Below, one piece after another: positions 24,430-30,161 of a stretch of 30,161 nt of DNA (position 1 is its first letter; every line of letters begins with the position of its first letter). A program made the position numbers and the translations under genes. The notes beneath the pieces are model-generated. The model ran no database searches. It was not told the origin of the DNA and saw only the letters and a list, made by a program, of their open reading frames with translations. The DNA comes from a virus, in the IMG/VR virus record IMGVR_UViG_3300035698_003139, positions 1 to 30,161 of that record, one strand, 5' to 3'.

Positions 24430-24670
24430 GGCAAGGACGGCAAAATTGGAACAAGAACTAGAGCGTCTCCGGAGGGATCTGGAAACAGAGAAACTCCAAC
24501 GGGAAAAGCTAGAACGAGAATGGATGGCAGACAAAGAGCAGCGTCAGCAGAACGAAGCTAAGAGACTTCGCACAGCTTTGATCGCAGCCGGTGGTATCAT
24601 CCTTGCTCTTGGTGGCTTCGTTTGGTCAGAGATAGTCTGGCCTGTAATTAACTCTGGAAGATCTCAATGA
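24422..24670 (+). CDS. XhlA-like coiled-coil, C-terminally anchored membrane protein
   Basis: The open frame runs back to 24362, but GTG at 24422, overlapping the Rz1 stop by 8 bases, gives an 82-residue product in the coupled style of the cassette. It is a charged coiled coil (KLEQELERLRRDLETEKLQR, residues 8-27 and on to about 55) and then one membrane helix (ALIAAGGIILALGGFVWSEI). This topology matches XhlA-type proteins, which in some phages help the holin. There is no clear ribosome site, so coupling is likely. It could instead be a second spanin-related or anti-holin protein. Confidence 0.6.
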   Translation: MNEARTAKLEQELERLRRDLETEKLQREKLEREWMADKEQRQQNEAKRLRTALIAAGGIILALGGFVWSEIVWPVINSGRSQ

Positions 24671-25194
24671 TAACTGAAAAGATCATCAAAACAGATATCA
24701 GGATTGGATTCTGGAAGAAGATCCTCAACAGCCTGTGGGTTCTTGTCTTCTTCCTATCCTTGATTTTGTTCTTCGCCTTTGGGCCAAGATGGGAAGTCAT
24801 CCTCAATCCCGTGGTCACATCGTTTGAGATATCTCACGTCGACTATTTGGGAGATGGAAAGTATTTTGCGACCGGCACTATGTTCAAGTCCAGAGGGAAC
24901 TGCACTCCAGTCTCGGTTTCAGCAACAGCCGGTGGAATTCCTGATGATGCAAATGCAAAGATCATTGATGTAATCTTTATAGATCGCGGTGAAGAAGCAC
25001 CAGTCATCGGAGAACTTCGAACCCGACCGGAAGGGGCTCAGTATTGGGGTCCATGGGAAATGATCTTTCCAGAAAAACCAGTTGGACCTATTATACAAAT
25101 CTATGTGATACACGACTGTCACATTCTGTGGAACACCACTCAACTTATCTACCAAGGATCGACACAGGAATTCTTCAAAGAAATGGATACTTGA
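24667..25194 (+). CDS. Unknown bitopic membrane protein of the lysis cassette
   Basis: The 175 residues have one strong N-terminal membrane helix (SLWVLVFFLSLILFFAFG, about 22-39) preceded by Lys/Arg, then a beta-rich domain of about 130 residues that should lie in the periplasm. It has two Cys (RGNCTPV and IHDCHIL) that could pair. I do not recognise a family. It is coupled by ATGA to the gene before and lies 1 base from the endolysin gene, so a lysis-related or superinfection role is plausible but unproven. Confidence 0.65.
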   Translation: MITEKIIKTDIRIGFWKKILNSLWVLVFFLSLILFFAFGPRWEVILNPVVTSFEISHVDYLGDGKYFATGTMFKSRGNCTPVSVSATAGGIPDDANAKIIDVIFIDRGEEAPVIGELRTRPEGAQYWGPWEMIFPEKPVGPIIQIYVIHDCHILWNTTQLIYQGSTQEFFKEMDT

Positions 25195-25195
25195 T

Positions 25196-25867
25196 ATGAA
25201 AGAGAACTTCGCAACGACAACTAGCTGGCTTCTGGTTCATGAGGGTGGTTACGTCAATCACCCAAGAGATCCAGGAGGGGCGACCAATCGCGGTGTGATC
25301 CAACGCACCTATGACGGCTATCGTCGTCGTATCGGCAAGACACTGCAAAGCGTTCGCGACATCACTGAAGCCGAAGTGATGGACATCTACAAGAGCCAGT
25401 ATTGGGACGCGATCCAAGGAGACCTCCTCCCTTCTGGGCTCGACTATGCAGTATATGACTTCGCTGTCAACTCCGGCCCGAGCCGCGCAGCCAAGCATCT
25501 GCAACGCATCCTCGGTGTCACTGTCGACGGTCAGATCGGAAACCTCACACTCGGTGCTATCCGCAAGCGAAATGACATCGAGGGCCTGATCGTTGCTCTG
25601 TGTCGTGGTCGCTGGAATTGGATGAAGACCCTCGGCACCTATGCGACGTTCGGCAAGGGATGGACTCGTCGTGTGATGGGCTACATTGTTGAAGGTCTGC
25701 AACCAGACTCTGACAGCGGTGTCATCGATCGCGCTGTCAAGCTGCACAGGGCAGAACCCAACATCTTGCCCCCTGTTTCTCCCGCACCGGGTAAAGCAGA
25801 GGACATTGATGTGAAGTGGATCGCCAGTATTTTGGCTGCGATTGCCGCTTTCTTTGCCTCACGGTAG
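25196..25867 (+). CDS. Endolysin, GH108 with C-terminal membrane segment
   Basis: The enzyme should cut the glycan of peptidoglycan. The N-terminus has the GH108 signature LVHEGGYVNHPRDPGGATNR with Glu16 as catalytic acid, then YKSQYWDAIQGDLLPSGLDY and DFAVNSGPSRAAKHLQ, and the middle (ILGVTVDGQIGNLTLGAIRK) matches the peptidoglycan-binding 3 type domain that usually accompanies GH108. The 223 residues include a Pro-rich linker (PNILPPVSPAPG) and a hydrophobic end, VKWIASILAAIAAFFASR, that looks like a membrane helix. There is no N-terminal signal, so export would depend on the holin, or on this C-terminal segment. Confidence 0.9.
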   Translation: MKENFATTTSWLLVHEGGYVNHPRDPGGATNRGVIQRTYDGYRRRIGKTLQSVRDITEAEVMDIYKSQYWDAIQGDLLPSGLDYAVYDFAVNSGPSRAAKHLQRILGVTVDGQIGNLTLGAIRKRNDIEGLIVALCRGRWNWMKTLGTYATFGKGWTRRVMGYIVEGLQPDSDSGVIDRAVKLHRAEPNILPPVSPAPGKAEDIDVKWIASILAAIAAFFASR

Positions 25868-25974
25868 GGTCCAGGTATTGCCAACCTGCTCAGGTATTGT
25901 CAGACATTACCCAATAAAAACAAGGTCTTGGGACGTTTGGCAATACCTGCGCCACTGGCAACACACAAACGCCA

Positions 25975-25996
25975 ACCGGGGCCTTTCCGGTGTTTT
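25975..25996 (+). terminator. Weak terminator after lysis cassette
   Basis: ACCGG (25975-25979) pairs with CCGGT (25987-25991) around a 7-base loop, followed by GTTTT. The stem is short, but the place, after the last late gene, suits termination of the late transcript. Confidence 0.4.
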
Positions 25997-26059
25997 ACCC
26001 CAAGAGCCTTTTCAGTATAGTTAGTATTACTTGTATTGTTTTTTAAAGAAAAAGAAGTG

Positions 26060-26088
26060 TTTACAATAGCTTAGGCTGGCAATACAAG
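26060..26088 (+). promoter_or_regulatory. Candidate promoter with overlapping operator
   Basis: TTTACA at 26060-26065 and TACAAG at 26083-26088 are 17 bases apart. The GGCAATAC repeat at 26078-26085 covers the spacer end and -10, as a repressor site would. The promoter points to the HNH gene and the genes beyond it. Confidence 0.5.
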
Positions 26089-26119
26089 GGCAGCACCACA
26101 AAAATATGGGGTGTCAGTA

Positions 26120-26605
26120 ATGCCAGCACAATCAGAAGTCCTTATTACTATGTTCGAGTATCTGCCCTCTATTGGGCTGGTATGGAAAGAACCAAGGAAA
26201 GGAAGTCGAGCAAAGGTAGGAACTCTAGTCGGTGGTAACACTACGAACACAACCATCAGACTATTCGGGAAACGTATTCTCGTTCACCACATAGTCTGGT
26301 TTCTACACAAAGGTTACTGGCCTTCAGATCGCAATGAATGGATAGATCACAAAGACGGAGACAGGCTCAATAACAAGATCGAAAATCTGAGAGTCGCGAC
26401 TCCTGCTCAGAACAATACTAACCGAGCGAACATGGGAAGATACAAGAAAGGTGTAGTTCTACAGAACGGAAAGTTCGCTGCCAGAATATATCAGAACAGG
26501 AAGCCGATCTTTCTTGGTTACTATCTGACCGAAGACGAAGCTGCTGCTGCCTATCGTGGTGCTGCGACTATCTTACACGGTGAGTTCTCTGTCTATGAGA
26601 GGTAA
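26120..26605 (+). CDS. HNH endonuclease with AP2 domain
   Basis: This is a typical phage homing-type endonuclease. An N-terminal part (ITMFEYLPSIGLVWKEPRKG) is followed by the HNH core with HHIVWFLHKGYWP and WIDHKDGDRLNNKIENLRVA, and an AP2-like DNA-binding domain at the end (GKFAARIYQNRKPIFLGYYL, then TEDEAAAAYRGAA). The His pair, the second HxxxD and the Asn-rich helix are the metal and catalytic parts. GTG at 26111 could start a protein three residues longer; ATG 26120 was chosen because neither has a strong ribosome site and ATG is commoner. Such genes often move on their own and insert between modules, as here between lysis and early genes. Confidence 0.88.
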   Translation: MPAQSEVLITMFEYLPSIGLVWKEPRKGSRAKVGTLVGGNTTNTTIRLFGKRILVHHIVWFLHKGYWPSDRNEWIDHKDGDRLNNKIENLRVATPAQNNTNRANMGRYKKGVVLQNGKFAARIYQNRKPIFLGYYLTEDEAAAAYRGAATILHGEFSVYER

Positions 26606-26608
26606 GAC

Positions 26609-26637
26609 TTGCTGCCGACCCTTGGGCCTTATATAAT
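26609..26637 (+). promoter_or_regulatory. Strong promoter before helicase gene
   Basis: TTGCTG (26609-26614), 17 bases, then a perfect TATAAT (26632-26637). The element CCCTTGGGC at 26619-26627 also occurs in the capsid promoter. The start at 26666 has AGGA at 26655-26658. Confidence 0.65.
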
Positions 26638-26665
26638 GGCACCATATAACATATAGGATATCACG

Positions 26666-28135
26666 ATGGAACTAGCCGAATACCCTCACGTCATAAAACC
26701 ATTCGGTCATCAGAAGGACCATCTCGAAAACCACCTACAGGAGAAGTCATGGGGTCTGCTCTGGGAGCAAGGCACCGCCAAGACCAAGCCGATCATCGAT
26801 ACGGCGGCGCTGCTGTTCTCGCAAGGAAAGATCAACGGTCTGCTCGTCGTCGCTCCTCCCGGAGTTGAGCGCAACTGGAACACCGACGAAATCCCAAAGC
26901 ACCTTCCCGATGAGTTCGCGCTAGACCTACGTGTGCAGGTGTTCAAAACAGCCAAGAAGGCGACACAGGCACACAAGCGGGCGATGAACAGTCTGTTCCA
27001 CTTCAACGGTCTGTCTGTGCTGCTCATCAGTTACAACGGTTTCATGACCAAAGAGGGCAAGGCTCTGGTCTGGAAGTTTCTCAAAGAACGGAAGTGTCTG
27101 TATGTTCTCGACGAAGCACACAACATCAAGACGCCCAATGCAAAGCGAACAAAGAGTATAGTCGCGTCTTCAAAATATGCAGAGTATCGCCGCATCCTCA
27201 CAGGGACTCCTGTTTCTATTGGGCCTTTCGATCTCTACTCACAGATCAGATTCCTTGATGAATGGTTCTGGAAGAATAAGGGTGTCCATGGAACCGTCGA
27301 GTTCCGTAACCTTTTCGGTCGCTGGTTCACCGCCGCTGAATGCAAACAGCTTCACGGATATGACCCCGGCTACGACAAGCTGATAGAGTATCAGAACCTA
27401 GACAAGCTGTCTGCTTGGATCAGTGAGATTACTGACCGAGTGCTCAAAGACGATGTCCTTGATCTACCACCGAAACTCTACCAGAAGCGTTACTTTGAAA
27501 TGTCGCGCGAGCAGAAGGCGGCTTATGGTCAGCTTGAAGACGAACTGATGCTGGAAATCGGTGATGTCCTCATCTCTGCTGAACTCCCTATCGTCAAGTT
27601 ACTCCGTCTCCAGCAAGTGTCATGTAACTATGTGCCTATCGGTGAGGACGAGCCTGTTCACATGTTCTCTACCAAGAACCCTCGCCTCGGAGCAATGGAG
27701 CAGATCCGTGATGAGACCAATAATCCTGGCATTATTTGGGCTCGCTTCCGAGAAGACATCAACCAGATCATGGACCTCTTGGGCGACAGTGCTGTTCGCT
27801 ATGATGGTGCCGTAGATGATGATCAAGCAGAACGGAACAAGTTGGCTTTCCAACGTGGTGATGCACAATGGTTCGTCGGAAATGCCCAAAAAGGTGGCTC
27901 CGGTCTGACGTTGACGCAAGCTAAGACTATGGTTTATTACTCCAACAGTTTCCGTCTGATTGACCGACTCCAATCAGAGGATCGTGCTCACCGTGGTGGA
28001 ATGGATGAGCATCCTGTGAATTACATCGACATTATGAGTGACTCTCCTATCGATGAGCATATCGTAAACAATCTCAGGAACAAAAGAGCAGTGTCGGCTG
28101 AAATCCTAGAGGATGATCTCAAAGAATGGATCTAA
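26666..28135 (+). CDS. SNF2/DEAH-type helicase
   Basis: The 489-residue superfamily 2 ATPase contains Gln16 upstream (Q motif position), a motif I EQGTAKTK at residues 34-41, motif II DEAH at 149-152 (VLDEAHNIK), motif III LTGTP at 178-182, and motif VI QSEDRAHR at 436-443. The C-terminal lobe also has GNAQKGGSGLTLTQAKTM, typical of SNF2 proteins. The Walker A has Ala where most have Gly (TAKT for TGKT), as in some phage relatives. It is short for SNF2, as phage versions usually are. The role is likely remodelling or unwinding DNA during replication or recombination. It is led by its own promoter. Confidence 0.92.
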   Translation: MELAEYPHVIKPFGHQKDHLENHLQEKSWGLLWEQGTAKTKPIIDTAALLFSQGKINGLLVVAPPGVERNWNTDEIPKHLPDEFALDLRVQVFKTAKKATQAHKRAMNSLFHFNGLSVLLISYNGFMTKEGKALVWKFLKERKCLYVLDEAHNIKTPNAKRTKSIVASSKYAEYRRILTGTPVSIGPFDLYSQIRFLDEWFWKNKGVHGTVEFRNLFGRWFTAAECKQLHGYDPGYDKLIEYQNLDKLSAWISEITDRVLKDDVLDLPPKLYQKRYFEMSREQKAAYGQLEDELMLEIGDVLISAELPIVKLLRLQQVSCNYVPIGEDEPVHMFSTKNPRLGAMEQIRDETNNPGIIWARFREDINQIMDLLGDSAVRYDGAVDDDQAERNKLAFQRGDAQWFVGNAQKGGSGLTLTQAKTMVYYSNSFRLIDRLQSEDRAHRGGMDEHPVNYIDIMSDSPIDEHIVNNLRNKRAVSAEILEDDLKEWI

Positions 28136-28138
28136 ATC

Positions 28139-28477
28139 ATGACTGTTTATGCAGTGCAGAAACAAATGAAGTTCGACCAAGAGAAGAAGGAACTTGTCCC
28201 TCGTTTCACTTCTATCAACAAGGCAGAGCGGTGGGGTGAAATCGTTTATCTTCTTTCTCCAAGCGCGCATCCGTTTTCCCCTGAACTTGTCTTGGGTGAT
28301 ATACACGAGAAACTTTCATCCTTCTCTGATGATGATCATCTTCTTCTAATCGGTAATCCTGGTCTTATCGGAATGACAACCGCTATTGCTTGTTACTACA
28401 ACGAAGGAAGAGTGAAACTTCTTCAGTGGAGTGGTCGTCACAATGAATATACAGAGATCATCTGTAAAGTTCACTAA
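28139..28477 (+). CDS. Conserved small phage protein, unknown function
   Basis: The 112 residues follow the helicase by 3 bases. The pattern KAERWGEIVYLLSPSAHPF, then DDDHLLLIGNPGLIGMTTAI and GRVKLLQWSGRHNEYTEI, matches a small protein that I recall near SNF2 helicases and single-strand DNA-binding-like genes in many siphoviruses. Its function is not known to me. The 'GxPxxIG' turn and 'W' strand suggest a compact alpha/beta fold. Coupled expression with the helicase is likely. Confidence 0.7.
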   Translation: MTVYAVQKQMKFDQEKKELVPRFTSINKAERWGEIVYLLSPSAHPFSPELVLGDIHEKLSSFSDDDHLLLIGNPGLIGMTTAIACYYNEGRVKLLQWSGRHNEYTEIICKVH

Positions 28478-28489
28478 GACAAATAGTTG

Positions 28490-28518
28490 TTGTCTTTTGT
28501 GGTGGCTGGTGCTAATAT
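28490..28518 (+). promoter_or_regulatory. Candidate promoter in 28478-28547 gap
   Basis: TTGTCT at 28490-28495 and TAATAT at 28513-28518 are 17 bases apart, in the only gap of the early module long enough for a promoter. The next gene starts 30 bases after the -10. Confidence 0.5.
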
Positions 28519-28547
28519 CATCAAGCATCTACTGAAAAGGGGCTACC

Positions 28548-29096
28548 ATGCAAGACGATTATGCAGCATTTCGTGATGAACGACCAAGTGACAATCTTAC
28601 TGCTGTTCTACGCTCACTAGCAGACGACTATTTGAAGGCAGAAGCAGAGGTCACACGGATTGAAGAAGAACTGGCCGTCGCTAAGACCGCTCTCAAAGAC
28701 ATCGCTGAAGTAACCATTCCGCAGGCTACTGATGGTATGGACGGTGAGTTTAACCTTGGTGATGGTCGCAAGCTAATTATCAAAGAAGAGATCCGCTCCA
28801 GCATAGCAGGTGAAAAACGCATTCCTGCTATCCAGTGGCTTGACGAAAACGATTACGGTCACATCGTCAAACGCGAGGTTATATTCTCCTTCGGTAAAGG
28901 TGATGAAGAACGGTGTAGGAATTTCATAGACGCTGTGAAGAAGTTGTCTCTGAATTTGGTCTTCAAGTCCAATGATGCTGTCCATCATGCAACCCTCAAC
29001 TCTTGGGTCAAGGAGCGCCTCGGTGAAGGGGACACTCTGCCCAATGACATCTTTGGCATCTTCCGCCAACGCACAGCTAAGGTGAAAGAGATATGA
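28548..29096 (+). CDS. Conserved phage protein with N-terminal coiled coil
   Basis: The 182 residues have a helical coiled-coil start (KAEAEVTRIEEELAVAKTAL, about 31-50), then a small beta part FNLGDGRKLIIKEEIRSSI, WLDENDYGHIVKREVIFSFG and finally HHATLNSWVKERLGEGDTLP. The last element, 'P..LF/IFG.f..' (PNDIFGIFRQRTAKVK), recalls a protein family found next to phage replication genes, whose role is not established. Ribosome site AAAAGGGG at 28535-28542. It overlaps the next gene by ATGA. Confidence 0.7.
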   Translation: MQDDYAAFRDERPSDNLTAVLRSLADDYLKAEAEVTRIEEELAVAKTALKDIAEVTIPQATDGMDGEFNLGDGRKLIIKEEIRSSIAGEKRIPAIQWLDENDYGHIVKREVIFSFGKGDEERCRNFIDAVKKLSLNLVFKSNDAVHHATLNSWVKERLGEGDTLPNDIFGIFRQRTAKVKEI

Positions 29097-29290
29097 ACGA
29101 GGCAAATAAAGCAATTTCTACAGCAGAGCGAGAAGCTAATTTATTGGCTCTCAAATCTGCTTTGACCTATGAACCCAAAATAGCGGACTTGATAGCTGAA
29201 CAACGTAAAATTCACTATGATGCTTCAATTCGTAAAGGGTTCACAAAGCAAGAAGCCTTGGTGCTTTGCATGAAACCAACTTTCAAATAA
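29093..29290 (+). CDS. Small helical protein, unknown function
   Basis: The 65-residue product is helical and charged, with ATGA overlap to the gene before. The end, IRKGFTKQEALVLC, is a frequent ending in small phage proteins. No function is known to me. It may accompany the neighbouring coiled-coil protein. Confidence 0.65.
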   Translation: MNEANKAISTAEREANLLALKSALTYEPKIADLIAEQRKIHYDASIRKGFTKQEALVLCMKPTFK

Positions 29291-29362
29291 AGAATCCTGT
29301 CACCTAGGATAGTGGTGAGACTGGAGTGCTTCTCCAACAACCGATAGCCGAAAGGAGCCATC

Positions 29363-30161
29363 ATGGCTGGCAAAACTGAAGTAACTGAGACCAAGAACAC
29401 CGCAGTCGGTGCTTCTGTGGGATATGACTACGGCGACGACTCCCACGCAGGTTTTGAAGGGACGACGATCAACGACCTGTCGATCCCGTTCATTACGATC
29501 CTGCAATCGAACTCTCCCGAGGTCGAAGATGAACTGATCGAAGGGTGCAAGCCCGGTGATCTGGTCAACTCCGTGACCAAGGAAATCCTCAAGCAGCCGG
29601 TGGTTCTGATCCCCGTCTACAAGGAAGCGGCAATCGTCGAGTGGGTTCCCAGGACCAAGGGCGGCGGCATGGTCGATCGTCACGAGATGGATTCACAGGT
29701 GTTCAAGGACGCGCTGGCGAAGAACGGTGGGTCACGCATTCCACCCAAGGATGCAGACGGGAAGCGTATCTCGTTCAAGTCACCGGCCGGAAACGATCTC
29801 GTCGAGACGTACTATGTCTACTGCCTCATCATGGACGAGACCGGCACCGAGTCCGAGGGCTACTGCGTCCTTAGCTTCTCGTCAACCAAGATCAAGGTCC
29901 ACAAGGACTGGATGACTGCGATGTATACGATCAAGGGTCGGCCTCCGATCTTTGCGAACCGTGTGCATGTGTCGACTGTCAAGCAGAAGAACGACAGTGG
30001 CACCTATTTCAACTACAAGATCAGCCCGATGGCCGAAAGCTGGCGCTCCAGCTTGATCGATCCGGCTGAACATATGGATCTCCTCACCGAGGCCAAGGAA
30101 TTCGGCAACATGATTGAGAACGGTCTGGCTCGCGCTGACTTTGACTCGGTCGCCGGCTCCG
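29363..30161 (+). CDS. Conserved DNA-metabolism-region protein, 3' end outside window
   Basis: ATG 29363 with AAAGGAG at 29351-29357 opens a frame that stays open to the window end (at least 266 codons). Readable segments are LSIPFITILQSNSPEVEDEL near residue 39, VVLIPVYKEAAIVEWVPRTK, then GGGMVDRHE, and VLSFSSTKIKVHKDWMTAMY further on. The start 'lPFi.ILQ..SPEv....p.GakpGdlvn.vt' and 'EWVPR.kGGG' fit a protein common in siphovirus replication regions, sometimes labelled as single-strand DNA-binding-like. I cannot confirm that label. The gap 29291-29362 before it holds only a small 5-bp hairpin. Confidence 0.8.
   Translation, partial: MAGKTEVTETKNTAVGASVGYDYGDDSHAGFEGTTINDLSIPFITILQSNSPEVEDELIEGCKPGDLVNSVTKEILKQPVVLIPVYKEAAIVEWVPRTKGGGMVDRHEMDSQVFKDALAKNGGSRIPPKDADGKRISFKSPAGNDLVETYYVYCLIMDETGTESEGYCVLSFSSTKIKVHKDWMTAMYTIKGRPPIFANRVHVSTVKQKNDSGTYFNYKISPMAESWRSSLIDPAEHMDLLTEAKEFGNMIENGLARADFDSVAGS

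Larger units (their letters stand above)
25872..26088 (+). repeat. GGTATTGCC/GGCAATACC operator-like repeats
   Basis: CAGGTATTGCCAA at 25872-25884 and TTGGCAATACCTG at 25937-25949 form a perfect 13-bp inverted repeat. CAGGTATTG recurs directly at 25891-25899, and GGCAATAC occurs at 26078-26085, where it overlaps the -10 of a candidate promoter. Four sites in about 215 bases of non-coding DNA are more than chance would give. They look like binding sites for a phage regulator or replication iterons. The rest of 25868-26119 holds only the hairpin and promoter listed separately. Confidence 0.7.

Noticed and set aside
25175-25747. Minus-strand open frame of 190 codons
   Set aside because: Antisense to the endolysin, whose GH108 motifs are clear; no independent support.
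25868-26119. CRISPR-like array
   Set aside because: The repeats are short (9-13 bases), unevenly spaced and in both orientations, so operator or iteron is the better reading.

Overview
The window is part of a tailed phage or prophage genome of the siphovirus type (long non-contractile tail). Every supported gene lies on the plus strand, and most are packed with 1-, 4- or 8-base stop/start overlaps (TAATG, ATGA, GTGA). No integrase, repressor gene, tRNA, CRISPR array or insertion sequence was seen. The host is probably Gram-negative, because there is an overlapping Rz/Rz1 spanin pair with a lipobox. A GH108 endolysin, a GTA-like BR0599/DUF2163 tail-tip protein and a DUF4055 portal fit phages of Alphaproteobacteria, but the host cannot be fixed from sequence alone.

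Layout. 1-260: non-coding, with inverted repeats. 261-1592: a chain of five small overlapping genes, one a DUF4031 protein. 1585-7445: head genes in the order large terminase, DUF4055 portal, scaffold, major capsid protein, probable decoration protein. 7509-10670: a conserved head-locus protein, a LamG-fold protein, a head-tail connector with an inserted domain, a head-closure candidate and a tail terminator. 10680-13507: tail tube, the tail assembly chaperone pair joined by a -1 frameshift at A_AAA_AAC, and a tail completion-like protein. 13507-23532: tape measure with 17 consecutive Gly codons, distal tail protein, BR0599 tail-tip protein, central tip/J-like protein, a small tip accessory protein and a two-domain LamG receptor-binding candidate. 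23532-25867: lysis cassette of holin candidate, Rz, Rz1, an XhlA-like coiled-coil membrane protein, an unknown bitopic membrane protein and a GH108 endolysin with a C-terminal membrane segment. 25868-26119: a regulatory intergenic region with repeated GGTATTGCC/GGCAATACC motifs. 26120-30161: an HNH-AP2 endonuclease, then the start of a DNA-metabolism module (SNF2-type helicase, three conserved small or medium proteins, and a protein that runs off the window).

Terminase, portal and scaffold build and fill the head. The connector and terminator genes join it to a tail whose length is set by the tape measure and whose tip carries LamG and FN3 adhesion domains. The lysis cassette opens inner membrane, wall and outer membrane. 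Strong hairpins sit between scaffold and capsid, after capsid, after the decoration candidate and after the tail tube, which suggests the high-copy virion proteins are separate expression or RNA-processing units. The most unusual items are three homologous LamG modules split between head and tail loci, a domain inserted in the head-tail connector, the operator-like repeats before the early genes, and a C/G-rich structured block inside the lysis cassette.
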